Origin: Magnolia sinica
Taxonomy: Eukaryota; Streptophyta; Magnoliopsida; Magnoliales; Magnoliaceae
DNA: 64,000 bases
Reading direction: 5' to 3'
Assembly: GCF_029962835.1 (NCBI RefSeq)
Contig: NC_080574.1
Location: 27,750,001 to 27,814,000 of the forward strand
Below the pieces are notes generated by a model. It saw only the letters and a list, made by a program, of their open reading frames with translations. It did no database searches and was not told where the DNA came from. Position 1 is the first letter of the stretch. The number at the start of each line of letters is the position of its first letter. This document shows, piece after piece, positions 33,726-45,676 of this stretch. Both the position numbers and the translations under genes were made by a program.

Positions 33726-34783
33726 TTGCTTACAATACCTTATTCTATATCTTGAATATCACACATCTTCTAACATGTTGTTAGGTAAATGAGGCAATGG
33801 GTAGGTAGACCGCTTGGCCCAACAAGGTCAACCTGGATTTGGACTGAGCATGGACCTATCAATGGCTCCGTGCATATGTGTTGTAACATAAAAATATGGC
33901 ATTTCAATCCTTGGTTAGCCAACCCATGCCTGTTGAAACTAGACCATTGATTTCATTCCTATAGGTGCAAATTTCTTCATGCATATGTGGCCTAGTTGGA
34001 GATCAGGAATACTTAAGTAGGGAAATAAGGTTTATCAATTTTTGAGCTATGCATTGGACTTGGGCCCATTCATTTATTTGGAGCTCATTGAGCTCGGGCC
34101 TTGGGCCTAATGTGTCCATTGAGCTTGGGCTCAGGCCTAATGTGTCCATTTGTGAATGGTGATATCTTTTGTTCAATGGAACATCCTTTAATTTAGAATT
34201 GAAAGTAAAATAGATGTCATTAATGGTAGTGGGATGTCATTTTTAAAAAGATACTATAAAATGATATGTTTTTCCATGAAATTGAATTTAAAGCAATCTT
34301 TATGGCTTTATATAAATCCATTTTCGGGCAATTTCGAATCATCACCCGAATTCCTAAAATTTCCTCTTGTTGTCGTTCTTCTTCATTTTTATTTTGGGTC
34401 TTTTTAATAATTGCAGTTTTTTCAGGTGGTAAACTACAAACAGATTTTTCCATTAGTAAACTACAAACAAAATTTCAGAGAGTGGATTATAAAACCATAG
34501 AAGTTAGGAGTGTATATTATGAAAGTTTGTTCGAGGTATGATTTTTTGATTTTACAGGCCGATTTTCAAATTTCTCTGGTTATGGAGAATATGCTTATTA
34601 TATTTTGAAAGTAGAAATTATTGCAACCATTTTGCAAATTGGTTTAATCACTAGTATGATGTAAATATCACTTCAAAGATAGCGACATCATAATGCACCT
34701 TACGCCTATTTTTAAGTGAGTAATTTTATTATCTTTCCACCTATACTCTTTCAATTTTAAGGTAATATTATGGCATCCTCTAT
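33726..34783. other. Intergenic; no gene seen
   Basis: AT-rich, with short open frames and no recognised product. Confidence 0.45.
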
Positions 34784-35441
34784 TAGGGTTGAAAGTTAGG
34801 CGGGTTGGGTCGGGTTGGTGCTCAACCCTAACCCAACCCAAGGTTCCTATACCTCAAGCCTAACCCAACCCAACCCAATCTTGGGTTGGAAATTCTCAAC
34901 CCAAGCGGGCTCGGTCGGGTTGATCGGGTTAGTCGGGTGTATACGTGCTAATATTTTCATTATTACATTAGTTTATTATATTTTAATATAGGATTTATTT
35001 TTTGTATCTATGATTTTATTAATTATATATGTGATTATTCACCATAAATAACTTCATTTTTTTCTTTAAAAAAACAAGCTAAAATATAGGACAACTACTC
35101 CTTTAAAAGTCATGTAGCATAGCACGCAATCTATATGGGAGAGAGAAATCCGGCATATCTTGTTAGCTTGAGTACTTGGAAATGACGTGGAAAAATGAGA
35201 CCTGACATCACTGGTGTGCTTTCGACACAAACGATCCACACTCAATTATAATTTATAAGAAACTAATATATTGATCAGGTTCGGGTTGGGTCGGGCAACT
35301 CGAGCCCAACCCAAGTTTTATCGGGTTAGTGTTTGTATAGCCCAAGCTTGAGATTGGACCCGATATATCTTGCCCAAGCCCAACCCAATGTCGAGTTGGT
35401 CACGGGTCGGTCGGGTTGAACCCGCCCAACTTTCAGCCCTA
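34784..35441. mobile_element. hAT-type MITE, 658 bp, with 8-bp target duplication TCCTCTAT
   Basis: TCCTCTAT stands at 34776-34783 and 35442-35449. Ends are TAGGGTTGAAAGTTAGGCGG and, in reverse complement, TAGGGCTGAAAGTTGGGCGG. Subterminal CGGGTTGGGTCGGGTT words are repeated. A right-half relative is at 18255. Confidence 0.93.
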
Positions 35442-35449
35442 TCCTCTAT

Positions 35450-37570
35450 GGGTCATCATGATTTTATTCAAGTAAGACCATTTGACAGCTAAAATTTCAT
35501 TTGATGACAATTGAGGGTGCATCTCTTCCTTACATCGCTTAAGTTGAGTCACATGCTTAATCAAAATCATCTTGCACTGCCTTCCAATAATGATATGGCA
35601 GAACAAGTTTAAAAATGACATGATTGAGAGCATAGCGACTATCTATGTAATGGTCACTCTTCAACGATCATTCTGACTCGTTATACACTGTCTTCCACTA
35701 AAAGAAAACTGTTAAGGAATTGTGGCAAGCGTTATTTGTCAAACATATTTCAGAGGATGAACGCAATAAAAATTCATTATAAGTTAGTTTTTAGAATTTA
35801 AAATGTTAGATAAAAAACCTATCTTCGATTAAGTCCAAAAGTTACAGGTCATCATCTAACAGACTGTTGTCGATGACATTAATCTCAACAAATCCTTACA
35901 AGTATCTACCATTATAGCTAAACTTTTATCTAAATAAAATGATACTAATTACTAGGAAATCTCTAAAATAAGAAAAAGAGAAAATGTTTTTAAAGGATCT
36001 CTTGATGTTTATTTGAATAGAAATATAATTTAGGCTCTGTAACAAAAAAATAATAATAATAGGAGACCCTGGGTAACACTAACCTATTTGAGAATAGTGT
36101 AAACTGATAATCGAAAAAACCACCTTTAAAAAAGAGTGATTGACTTAAACCTAATAACCAATGGTTTAAAAAGAACATATCCAATAAGGGTCAATGCTTC
36201 TTATATAAAATCTATGACCACTTTAAGAAAGATTGTCGAAAAAAAAAAATGCAAGAAAAAAAATGACAAGTCAATATGATAGAAGACATAAATCTGGCAG
36301 ACTGGCAGCTATCATCTCTAAGGTTAACATGGTGAGTAAGAATGTTGAGTGGTAGGTAAACTCTGGAGCTACCAAACATGTTTGCAGAAATTGCGACAAG
36401 TTCGATCTGTATAAAATAGTAGGGGATGATAAGAACTATACATGAGAAACGCCTCCACAATCAAATTTGTAGTAAAAGGGAATGTATTGCTCAAGCTAAC
36501 TTTTAAATAAGTACTTATCCCAAAATAATGTGTTGCATGTACCGGATATTATAATGAATCTTATCTTTATTAGTCTACTGATTAAGTTTGGCTTCAGACT
36601 CCTCTTTGAATTCGATAAATTGATTATGTCTAAAAATATGATATATGTGGGGAATGACTATTTATCCAATGCAATGTTCAAGTTAACCTCATTAATGAAA
36701 AATTTTCTTCTATTTATATGCTCAATTTATATGATATGTTAGATTAAGACATTAATTATTGCAGTATGGATAGTATGTCTAGCCTTAATTTAATTTATAA
36801 GTATACAAAATCTAATAACAAATGCGACATTTGTATACAATCCAAAATAACTAGAAAATCGTTTCCTAAGGTGGAAAGAGAATCACAACTCTTAGACATA
36901 GATTATAGTGACATATATTAGATGAGCAGTTTAATAACAAAGAGGGTAAAGAGATATGTCATAACCTTTATAGATGGTTTATTTGGTTATACCCTAGTAT
37001 AACCTATTGAGGAATAAAGATGATGTACTAGAAAAGTTCAATATATATAAGATAAAAGTAGAGAATCAGTTAAACTGAAAGATTAAAATCCTAAGGTCAG
37101 ACATGGGAGGAGAATCTCTATTCTTAGAATTCTCATAGTTTTGTAAAACTCATAGTATAATTTATCAAATTATAATTGCATACTCACTTCAATAAAATGA
37201 GATTGTATAACGCAAAAACAAGTCTCTTATAGACATGGTAACTCTATGCTAAATAATGCAAATTTAAGTTTAAATTTTTTAGGAGAAGCTCCATTGACTG
37301 ACAATCATATCTTAAACATGATACTTCACCCGGTGACTCATAAGACTCCATATAAACTATGAAAGAATATGATTCTAAACATTTTATATTTCAAAGTATG
37401 GGGCTGTAGAGCCTTAGTTTGACTTAGTAAGCTTAAAAGACTCGAAATAAGGTTGAAATCTCTTTAGTGCTTTATCATAAGATATACACAAAATTGTAAA
37501 GTATGTAGGTTTCTAAAGTCTGTAAGCAAATTTTTTTATCTCATTTTATTATACAATTTGGATTTATAAC
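35450..37570 (+). mobile_element. Fossil Ty1/copia element, internal region
   Basis: Decayed translations in order resemble copia gag (about 35700-36150), the protease start (NSGATKHVC near 36360), the GAG-pre-integrase block (VLHVPDI ... GYL near 36528-36690) and integrase (KCDICIQSKITRK at about 36815, FIDGLFGY near 36970, then KYGAVEP near 37395). No LTRs are recognised. It is badly broken, with many interruptions, and must be old. Confidence 0.8.
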
Positions 37571-38861
37571 TTCAATGGCTGGTAATAAAGATGCAAAGTG
37601 GTTGTGTGCTACATGTACGGTGGATTAATAGTCTAGTGACACATTTGTTACTCGCATGACACTCCCGTTTTTAGAAAGGAAGTCATCTTTCCATCTACCA
37701 TTAATTTACACCTATTCGCAAAACAAAGTGACTCCAAAATATGCCCAAAAATAACTATCTATTTACTGCAGATTCCATTTCACTCCAGCTAAAAAACTTT
37801 ACCATTTTTAATGCAGACCAATTCACACCAACCAAACAACCCTACTTTTTTCAATGCGCACCAATTTTCTTTCTACCAAACGAACCCTAACACACATACC
37901 TGAATCTACAAAGAGAGAGTTCTTTAAAATGAAATTTAGAATAGATAATTTTTATTGAATAGAATGCTTTAAACAACGCATGCCCAAAATCCTAATGTAA
38001 TCCGATCAAACAATTTATTTTAAAATATAAAATTTACTAAAAATAGTAAAAATCACAAGGATCCCAACTGTCAATCAAAATTCCAAAATCAATATACGAA
38101 CACAAGCATTGACAAACAATCTAAAACGCATAAAGAAATAATAGCTTTAAAACTTACTAAAGAGAATAAATTTTAACTTTGGATGCACATAAGGTTTAGA
38201 AAATGATTTTATTTACAAGCAATTGCTACCACGTATAGCTCATCAAATCCTTTCTAACCATAGATTAAGGCAAGAATTGAAGATTTAAGTAAAAGGTGGT
38301 TTTCAACCGTCCATATTTACGTCCAAAATATCCATCAAGTCCATTACCGCGCATTCATCACCCTATATCCTTGTGCCCTAAAAAAAAATGAATGGTGGGA
38401 TAGAATTTACAAAAATGTGGTTGGCCTCAATAAATGACTCAAAAAGTTTTAATAGTGTGTGTTCTCATTCCAACTATTCCCTATGGTGTAACCCATATGA
38501 GTTTTGGTTCGGCATGATTCCTGGGCTTCAGGTCCATTAGAGGAGGTCGCACTAGCTAGTTGGATTGGATGTCATGGTTTGGAAAATAAATGTAGGGCTC
38601 TAAAATACTTGGCTGAAGTCTTTTAACTGTACACATATTTTTAATATTGAAAATATAGGAAATTAATTTTAGGAAAAAACATTGTATTTATTTTAACTTG
38701 TACCTATGTCTCACGATGGAACATGAGTGAATGTGAAAAGAAGTGCAAACTTGAAAAATCATTTTTAAAAAATTGAAGTTTAAAAAAGTAAATTTTAAAA
38801 TTAAAATCATGGAGTCACACTTTTTTTTTTTATCGCTCTGTCAACACGGTAGGATCATATG
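37571..38861. other. Intergenic; no gene seen
   Basis: The stretch 37700-37890 ends in ACCAAACGAACCCTAA, like the tip of a MITE, but no partner end is clear. The rest is AT-rich and unassigned. Confidence 0.4.
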
Positions 38862-39284
38862 TCAAGCAGAGTAATGCTCCGGATCCCACAGCGTCTATAA
38901 CACGGTAACCTTATCGTGGTGTTGACCTCTGTGGGGCCCACCATAATGCGTGCATTAATCCACACCGTCCGTTCGCTTTTACCACACTGTAGATGGCAAG
39001 GGGTTTAAAATATACACTATCACATAATTCGAGACATCCATCGGTGCTCTTCAAAGAGTCGGTTTAAGGCAAAAATGTTAACGGTCGATACAACAGCATG
39101 GTGAAGTGAAAATAAATAGCGGGTAGGATAGTATCTTAAGCTTAATTTTTCGAAACATGGGCCATCGAAAGTAGTTCGCGATAAGTGGACGGTCCCGATT
39201 GATACTTTGCCCTGCCACGTGTATCTCGACCCATCGGCTCTGCCGTACGAAGTAGGCAGAAATAATTCCATCTGAGAAACGGAA
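38862..39284. repeat. Unclassified repeat-like DNA before an FB-A copy
   Basis: GTGGGGCCCACCATAATGCG and CCACACCGTCCGTTCGC near 38930 are FB-A left-arm words. The sequence then departs from the family, so this is at most a left-end fragment. Confidence 0.4.
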
Positions 39285-39735
39285 GCGGATTGCCTGTGGC
39301 ACGACGTGGCGAAAGATCTGTGGGGCCCACCATGATGTATATGTTTTATCCACCCCGTCCATCCATTTTTCCAGCTCATTTTATGACATGATCCCAAAGG
39401 TGATGCAGATCCAAAGTTTAAGCAAACCACACCACGTAAAACAGAGGGAATTGAACATGTTGAAAGCTTCCTAGGGCCCAGCGTGATGTTTTATTTTCCA
39501 TCCAACCGGTTCATAAGGCCACAAAGATCTGGATGAAGCGAAAAGATAATTTTAAGCTTGATCCAAAATTCTCTACCCCAAGAAGTTTTCAACGGTGGGC
39601 GTTCAATCTCCACTTTTTTCTGTGGTGTGGTACATTTGAGCTTTATATCTGCATAAGTTTTGGGCTAATGAACTAAAATGATCTGAAAAAACCGATGGAT
39701 GGCGTGGATAGAACACATACTTCACATTCAGGAAG
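39285..39735. repeat. FB-A foldback repeat, right tip lost
   Basis: It starts GAAGCGGATTGCCTGTGGC, followed by GTGGGGCCCACCATGATG. The loop is in reverse orientation (AAGCTTGATCCAAAATTC). The right arm stops at ACACATACTTCACATTC. Confidence 0.8.
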
Positions 39736-39959
39736 GCAACATCGTTGAAATAAAGTTACAGCCGACGGTCTGAATCTACATATGTTTGTGGTCCATTAAA
39801 TTAGTAAAATGTTCTAATTTTCAACTAAATTAATATTAAGGTCGTGTTCCACAATTTTAACGGATCAGAGTTCTAACTGTCAAGTCACAAATGCGGAAAA
39901 AATAAAAATGTTGTATTTGAAGTTAACATACAACGTTGTACAGGATCATTTCTCATTCC

Positions 39960-40099
39960 TCCTTGTTCGGTACGATTCCTCTCTCTGTCTCGGTCTGCTT
40001 TGGCGGTAAAACATGGTTTCAAAAGGGCTACCGTTCCTTCCCGCGCTTCGATTGCAAGACACCGGGCGATGAATCTTGACGGAAATTTCTTCGATCGAA
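39960..40099 (+). other. Probable first (leader) exon of the SNF2 gene
   Basis: CT-rich leader-like sequence (CCTCTCTCTGTCTCGGTC) ends at a strong splice donor (CGAAT|GTAAGTAC at 40099/40100). It contains short ATG frames that do not join in frame to the 46228 acceptor, so it is more likely 5' UTR, or an intermediate exon is missing from my model. The strand and position fit the downstream SNF2 gene. Confidence 0.5.
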
Positions 40100-41154
40100 T
40101 GTAAGTACTACTGGAAATTTCTTTAATTGATTGATTTTCTTTTCCCGATTTGATTTTAGGGTTTGTTGCTGCTTTCGAGTTCTGCGGAATTTATCTATTT
40201 TCTGGTAATTTTATTCGATGTGATTTGAAAGGAAAGCAACAGAAACCAACAAATCATGTTCGTCTTTTGATTACATTTTAGTTCGTTATCGGATTTTTTT
40301 TTCCCTCTCATTGGAATTTTCGTAGGCTTGTATTTCTTTTTCTAGGGTTAGGTTATTGAATTTTCTGATAATGATATATGGAACTATACTGCAAATCCAA
40401 TTTCTTTGAAGCTGTTGGTTCGGTTGGAACAGAAAATTGAATGGATAACACGAATATGAGATCAGGACCATTCACTAGGTGGGGCCCTACAGTGGATGGT
40501 GCACAGTTGGAAATCACATCGATTGGATGTGTTGGCGCTTTGCACGAAAGAATTTTGCCTGGTGAATGTGGTCTGTTGGCCATTTTTACTTTTCCTGTTG
40601 TCATTTGCTGCCCATTTGTAGGCCATTGATCTTATGGCTAAATCATTCAATTGGTCTGATCTTTGAGCTGTGGACCGTCTACTGTAGATCCTACCAATTG
40701 AATGGTCTGAACTTATAGTTGTGTGCCTCGTGTATGGTTTTTTGATATTGGACACGGTTCCATGTTTGTGATGGACCCTGCAGTTGGGCCCGTGACAGAT
40801 TCATGCACACGCATACACAGTGAAAGAAAGAAGATACAATGTGAGCAATGAATCGGGGAAAGACCAAAATCCTAACCTTGAATTTGGCATTGGGGCTCTT
40901 TGTTGGTGAACTTACCTAGTTTTGTGAGTTTACTGGCTTGAACATTCTTCCTTGGCAGATATGTGTAATTATTCCATCTAAGGGGCTGTTTGTTTACTAG
41001 ATAATATGTCACCAAAATCTTAAAATCAGATTTCAGCCACTTAATATGCTATTTTGGGTGTTTGTTTAACACACTTTAAAAAAAAATAAAAAAAATCCTT
41101 AATGGAAATTAATTACGGAATAAATTCAGGGGTGGTGTATGTGCCGAAAGCAGC
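40100..41154. other. Presumed SNF2 intron 1, left part; nothing recognised
   Basis: No supported exon or element. At 40480-40760 there are a few inverted words around ATGGTCTGAAC/GTTCAGACC-like motifs, without a clear element. Confidence 0.4.
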
Positions 41155-41297
41155 AAGGGTCTGTTTGGGAGCTTGGATTTGGAATGCGTTGGAATCCAAA
41201 TCACAATTACATTGGAATCACGGTGATTCCGAATATGCATTTGTGTTTGATTGAAATGCACTGGAATCCAAATCTTCTGTTTGGGAGCTTGTATTTG

Positions 41298-41300
<3 letters not shown>

Positions 41301-41335
<35 letters not shown>
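41301..41335. repeat. (GA)n microsatellite
   Basis: An uninterrupted GA run of about 17 units inside the MITE, directly before the FB-B fragment. Confidence 0.95.
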
Positions 41336-41336
<1 letters not shown>

Positions 41337-41338
<2 letters not shown>

Positions 41339-41480
41339 TGCTTAGCTGCACACCAGTTCTCACGAGTTCTCGTGAGAACTTTTGAGAACTCATTTCCGAG
41401 GATATGAGCCCAAAATCTAAACCGTCCACTTGATGTAGCACCCCATGAAACCCTAAGCAACTTTTACCCTGATCCAAAAC
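41337..41480. repeat. FB-B foldback repeat, partial copy
   Basis: AGTTCTCGTGAGAACTTTTG, GATATGAGCCCAAAATCT, CACCCCATGAAACCCT and CCTGATCCAAAACTCTGG match the left arm of the array at 6262-7295. The right arm is absent. Confidence 0.65.
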
Positions 41481-42127
41481 TCTGGTGAATCAGGGTAAAG
41501 AGGAAATTTTGATAGAATGATTGTAATAAGCCCATTAAAATATATACTTTGGCAAAAAAGAGAGAGGAAATTCTGAGCCTTGGGCGGGCCACAAATGCAA
41601 GGCTCACAAATAGGCGACTCATTAACATTTTTTTAAAAACCATGTCCAATGTTTGGATGGTTCAAATCATGTTATTGATGTGATTTTAGTGTTGCGGCCG
41701 ATAATTGAATTGTTTTGGGGTATCATTAGCGTGCCATGTGTCTAATGGATTAATTGGATTAGTAGCGTAGAGACACCTTTGTTACATGTGCGACTCTTTT
41801 ACCCTAAAAAAGAGGCAAAAAAAAAAAAAAGCGTTTCCTCTGGATTACATTGGAATCTCAATATTTTGTTGAGATTTCAAAACGCACCAAAAAGGTGGAT
41901 TTGAAATACCTCTGATTCTATTTACCACCAAATCCAAGGCTGCCAAATGCAAAAAGCAGCTATTTGGATTTGAAATACACCAATTTACCACCAAATCCAA
42001 GGTGCCAAATGGGGTGTAAGTGATTTTGATGGAATGCGGTAAGTGATTTTGAGTTAAATTTTTTTTTTTCCTATCTAAATGACAACTCTATCCTTTTCAA
42101 AGTAACTTTTGGTGAAAGCTTTTAGGG

Positions 42128-42638
42128 CTAATTGTGTAGTTGCTGTGTGGACGTGGCAAAGTTCTTTGGGTCCATCATGATGATGTGTTATATCCACCAC
42201 ATCCATCCATTTTCCCACATCATTTTAGGGCATGAGCCAAAAAATAAGGCAGACCCAAAGCTCAAGTGGACCACACCACAAAAAGTTGTGGGGACAATGA
42301 CGCCCACCGTTGAAACTTTCCTAGGGCCCACCATGATGTTTTCTTGCTATCCAACCTGTTCATAAGGTCACATGGATTTGGATGAAGGAAAAGCATAAAT
42401 ATCAGCTTGATCCAAAACTTTTGGCCCCCAAGAAGTTTTCAATTGTAGGTGTTCAATCTCTACTATTTTTGTGGTGTGGTCCACTTTAGCTTTGGGTTTG
42501 CCACATTTTTGGGCTCATGACCTAAAATAAATGACAAAATGTATGAATGGTATGGATCTAACGCATACATCATGGTGGGGCCCACAAAACTTTGTTACGT
42601 CAACACGGTATCCACAAAGTGTTGTTTTATTGTTAGGC
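42128..42638. repeat. FB-A foldback repeat, GTCAACACGG end type
   Basis: The left end is TGCTGTGTGGACGTGGCAAAG and the right end in reverse complement is ATACCGTGTTGACGTAACAAAG. The core is complete with a reverse loop (TTGATCCAAAACTTTTGGC). It is the first of three consecutive copies. Confidence 0.85.
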
Positions 42639-42639
42639 A

Positions 42640-43203
42640 ATCTGATTCTGCTTTGCACGTGGATTTCTTTTGAAACCCTTTGCAGGAAGTTCTTGTGATG
42701 GGAAGCTAGGTGGGGCCCAACGTGATGTTTGTGAGAAATCCACCTCGTCCATCCATTTTGCCATATCATTTTAGGACATGAGACAAAAAATGAGGCATAT
42801 CCAAAACTCAAGTGGGCCGCATGACAAGAAATAGTGGGTAGGGAAACGCCTACTGTTGAAACCTCGTTGGGGTCCACCACGATGTTTATATGCTATCCAT
42901 ACTCTTCATTATGTGATTCCTATTGGGATGAACTAAAAGCACAAAAATATTAGCCTGATCCAAAACTTCTATGGCCTTACAAATGTTTCAACGGAGTACG
43001 TTCAATCCTCATTGTTTCTTGTCATGCAACCCACTTGACTTTTGGATCTGCCTCATTTTTGGTCCCATGTCAAAAAATGATATGGAAAAGCGTATGGACA
43101 TGGTGGATTTCTCTCAAACATCTCGTTGGTCCCCACCCTCTCATCGCAAGCACTTCCTGCGAGAGGCTTTACCAGGAAATTCGCATCCTTCCGCTTTGAA
43201 CGG
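42640..43203. repeat. FB-A foldback repeat, TTTGTGAGAAATCC core type
   Basis: The arms pair over TTTGCAGGAAGTTCTTGTGA at the left and, in reverse complement, CTCGCAGGAAGTGCTTGCGA at the right. GATGTTTGTGAGAAATCCAC pairs with the GTGGATTTCTCTCAAACATC end. Reverse loop. It abuts its neighbours. Confidence 0.85.
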
Positions 43204-43712
43204 GAGCGGATTAGGTGTTACCTGGGTTACACGATAGTGGGTGTTGCCGTGACCGTGGGGCCCACTTTGATAAATATATTTTATATTCATGCCATCTATC
43301 TATTTTTCTAGCTCATTTTAGGGCATGGGCCCAAAAATGAAGCAGATCCAAATTTGAAGTGGACCAGACCACAAGAAACAATGGTCATTGAATGACCACC
43401 ATTAAAAACATTCAGGGCCCACCATAATGTTTAATTTTCATCGAACCTGTTTATAAGGTCATAAACCTGGATGAAGGGAACAAACAAATATTAGCTTGAT
43501 CCAAAATTTTTGTTGCCCCCAAAAAGTTTTTAATGGTGGGAATTCAATCCCCGTGGTGTGGTTTGCTTGAGATTAGTATCTTCTTCATTTTTGTGACCAT
43601 ATCCTAAAATGATCTAGAAAAATTGATGGACCATGTGAATGTACAACACATGCATCAAGGTGGGCCCCACATCCGATGTTGCCGCGGTTACACCTAATCC
43701 ACTCCAACTTTG
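43204..43712. repeat. FB-A foldback repeat, GATTAGGTGTTACC end type
   Basis: The left end is GCGGATTAGGTGTTACCTGG and the right end in reverse complement is GTGGATTAGGTGTAACCGC. Core complete, reverse loop. It is followed by a 75-bp left-end fragment of the TTTGTGAGAAATCC type (43715-43790). Confidence 0.9.
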
Positions 43713-43792
43713 GAAGGACGCCAACTAGGTGGGGCCCACCGCGATGTTTGTGAGAAATCCACATTTTTTCAAATCATGTTAGGGTATGGGTC

Positions 43793-43992
43793 CAGATTAG
43801 GGGCAATTTGGTAAAATTGCCAAATTTCAGATGTATTTGCCAAACAGAAAATTTTGGATTCAGTACCAAATTTCGTGTTTAGGAATTTTTTCAGACACTT
43901 TACCAAACATGCATTCCAGCACTTATCAGTACTTAAAATTCACTTCACAATGGATATCGTACTTAAATTAAATTTCCGACTTTTTTTATTCA
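43793..43992. mobile_element. Small MITE, 200 bp
   Basis: The left end TAGGGGCAATTTGGTAAAATTG pairs with the right end, in reverse complement TAGGGTGCATTTGGTAAATTG. No clean target duplication is visible. Confidence 0.65.
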
Positions 43993-44367
43993 ATTTACCA
44001 AATGCACCCTAAAATGGAAGTCAAAATTCAATCAGTTTCTTCGAATGGGTTCTCAATTTACCACTATCAAGTGGATTGCCCTACTCAAGCTGGGGTAACA
44101 GGTTCTCAGTTTACTGCCACCAACTGGATTGCCCTACTCGACCTGGGTAACGGGTCCTCAGCTTACCGCCACCAACTCCAAGTGCTTCTTTGGATGTTTG
44201 ACTCAATAATTCAATCAGATCACAAAATCCTTTTTTTGTTCCTGAAATTTTCATGCATATAGAAAGTACCATGACTCAAATGTAGCAGAATGTGCATGAC
44301 CTTATTCAACAAAATTGTCCAGATAGAAAGGAAGTGCCACTTATCATTTCAAATTCCACCTTTGAAT

Positions 44368-44917
44368 CAGTGTTTTAAATAGCGAATAGCGTGTAGCGTA
44401 GCCTTCACCCCTCTGAAGCGTGAGGCATAAGCTACACACTACTTCTAGATTTTTAATCAAGGTTGCACTTGGTTGCACCAATTTCATGATATGTTGCATC
44501 AAATTAGATGATTAATGGTAAAATTTAATAAAATTTCATGATATTTGGTGCAACCGAATGCAACCTAAAGTAATAGCAAGGGCTAATAATTGAGTATAAA
44601 AGTGAAGAATGAGCAACAAAACTGATTTAAAATTGCTTCTCATATTATTTTACTAAAAGTATGGAAAAGGCTAACAAATTTTCATTGAAATAGAAAAAAT
44701 GTAACAATTCATTAGAAACATTATTGATTTTAATGTTATAGTGAAAAATAACTTGTAATGTGAACTATGTTGCATGTAGCGTAGTCTATGTAGCATGTAG
44801 TGTATACAAATTAATCATGTAGACTTAAGCTATTTTCATGAGCTATGTAGCATTTAGGTTGAGCTATGCTACGTAGCGTAAGCTACACGCTACATAGCAT
44901 AGCTATTTAGAATACTT
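44368..44917. mobile_element. hAT-type MITE, 550 bp, with 8-bp target duplication CTTTGAAT
   Basis: CTTTGAAT stands at 44360-44367 and 44918-44925. Ends are CAGTGTTTTAAATAGCG and, in reverse complement, AAGTATTCTAAATAGC. Subterminal regions repeat GCGTGTAGCGTAG and GCTACACGCTAC words. A smaller hairpin (44465-44570) is nested in it. No transposase. Confidence 0.9.
44465..44570. mobile_element. Nested hairpin element, copy 1
   Basis: CTTGGTTGCACCAATTTCATG at the left pairs with CATGATATTTGGTGCAACCG at the right. The sequence is closely related to 57855-57955 in the last SNF2 intron. Confidence 0.7.
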
Positions 44918-45154
44918 CTTTGAATGCACATCATGCTATATTTCTGGTATGGAAATTTTACGTACAACATTTCCATACATCTTTGAGCACGATAGATTTC
45001 ATTCTAGACTGATTGGTGACAGTATTTAACGTTTTTAATTCTCATACCTTTTAGCCTTCTACTTTATGTGCTCATATTTACCACGTAGTTCATATACTTC
45101 TACTGATGATGTTTGTGAAACTGATTATCTTATGTGATTATGTTCATTTTATAC

Positions 45155-45676
45155 TAGGGGTGGCAATGGGCCAGGTTTGGGGCGCACCATGCTTGGCCCT
45201 GGCCCAGCCGGGCCCGACAATTAAGACCCAAGGCCCAAGCTCGGCATGAGCCTATCACAACAAGCCCAGCCCAAAAATTGGTTGGGCCTGATCCGACCCA
45301 ACCTGGGCCAAAAATTGATATCCCTATTTCCCACTTGAATGTTCCTAATCTATCTATTGATAAAGTGGGCCATGCATGCACAAAGAAATAGAATTGTACA
45401 GGAATGAGAACAAGGTTTACATTCTGAGATGGATGGGTTGCCTAACTGTGGATTGGAATGGAATATTTGTAAGATATGTCATATGTACATAAAAAGCTGG
45501 GCTGGACTGGGCCAGGTCAGCTTGGAATGACTTGAGCCCAAGCCCGACTTGAAAATTAATGGGGTCATGCATGCAAGAACAAAGCCTGGCCCATTGGCCA
45601 AGCTAGTAGGTCCAAGCCCAGCCCAAAGCTGGGTCCGGCTTGTTGGGTGGGGCTACCTGGCGCATTGTCACCCTTA
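45155..45676. mobile_element. hAT-like MITE, 522 bp
   Basis: Ends are TAGGGGTGGCAATGGGCC and, in reverse complement, TAAGGGTGACAATGCGCC. Subterminal regions are filled with GGGCCAGG and CCCAAGCCC-type words. I could not find a matching 8-bp duplication. Confidence 0.75.

Larger units (their letters stand above)
41155..42020. mobile_element. MITE with TIRs, interrupted by an FB-B fragment
   Basis: The left end is GTCTGTTTGGGAGCTTGGAT and the right end in reverse complement is CACCCCATTTGGCACCTTGG. GGATTTGGAATGCGTTGG and its reverse complement (CCAAATCC words) lie in both arms. A (GA)n run and an FB-B piece are inserted in the middle. Confidence 0.6.

Noticed and set aside
39020-43311. Short open frames with recurring H-H-G-G-P-H peptides
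   Set aside because: They are translations of FB-A repeat arms (CACCATGATG words) and recur wherever the repeat does.
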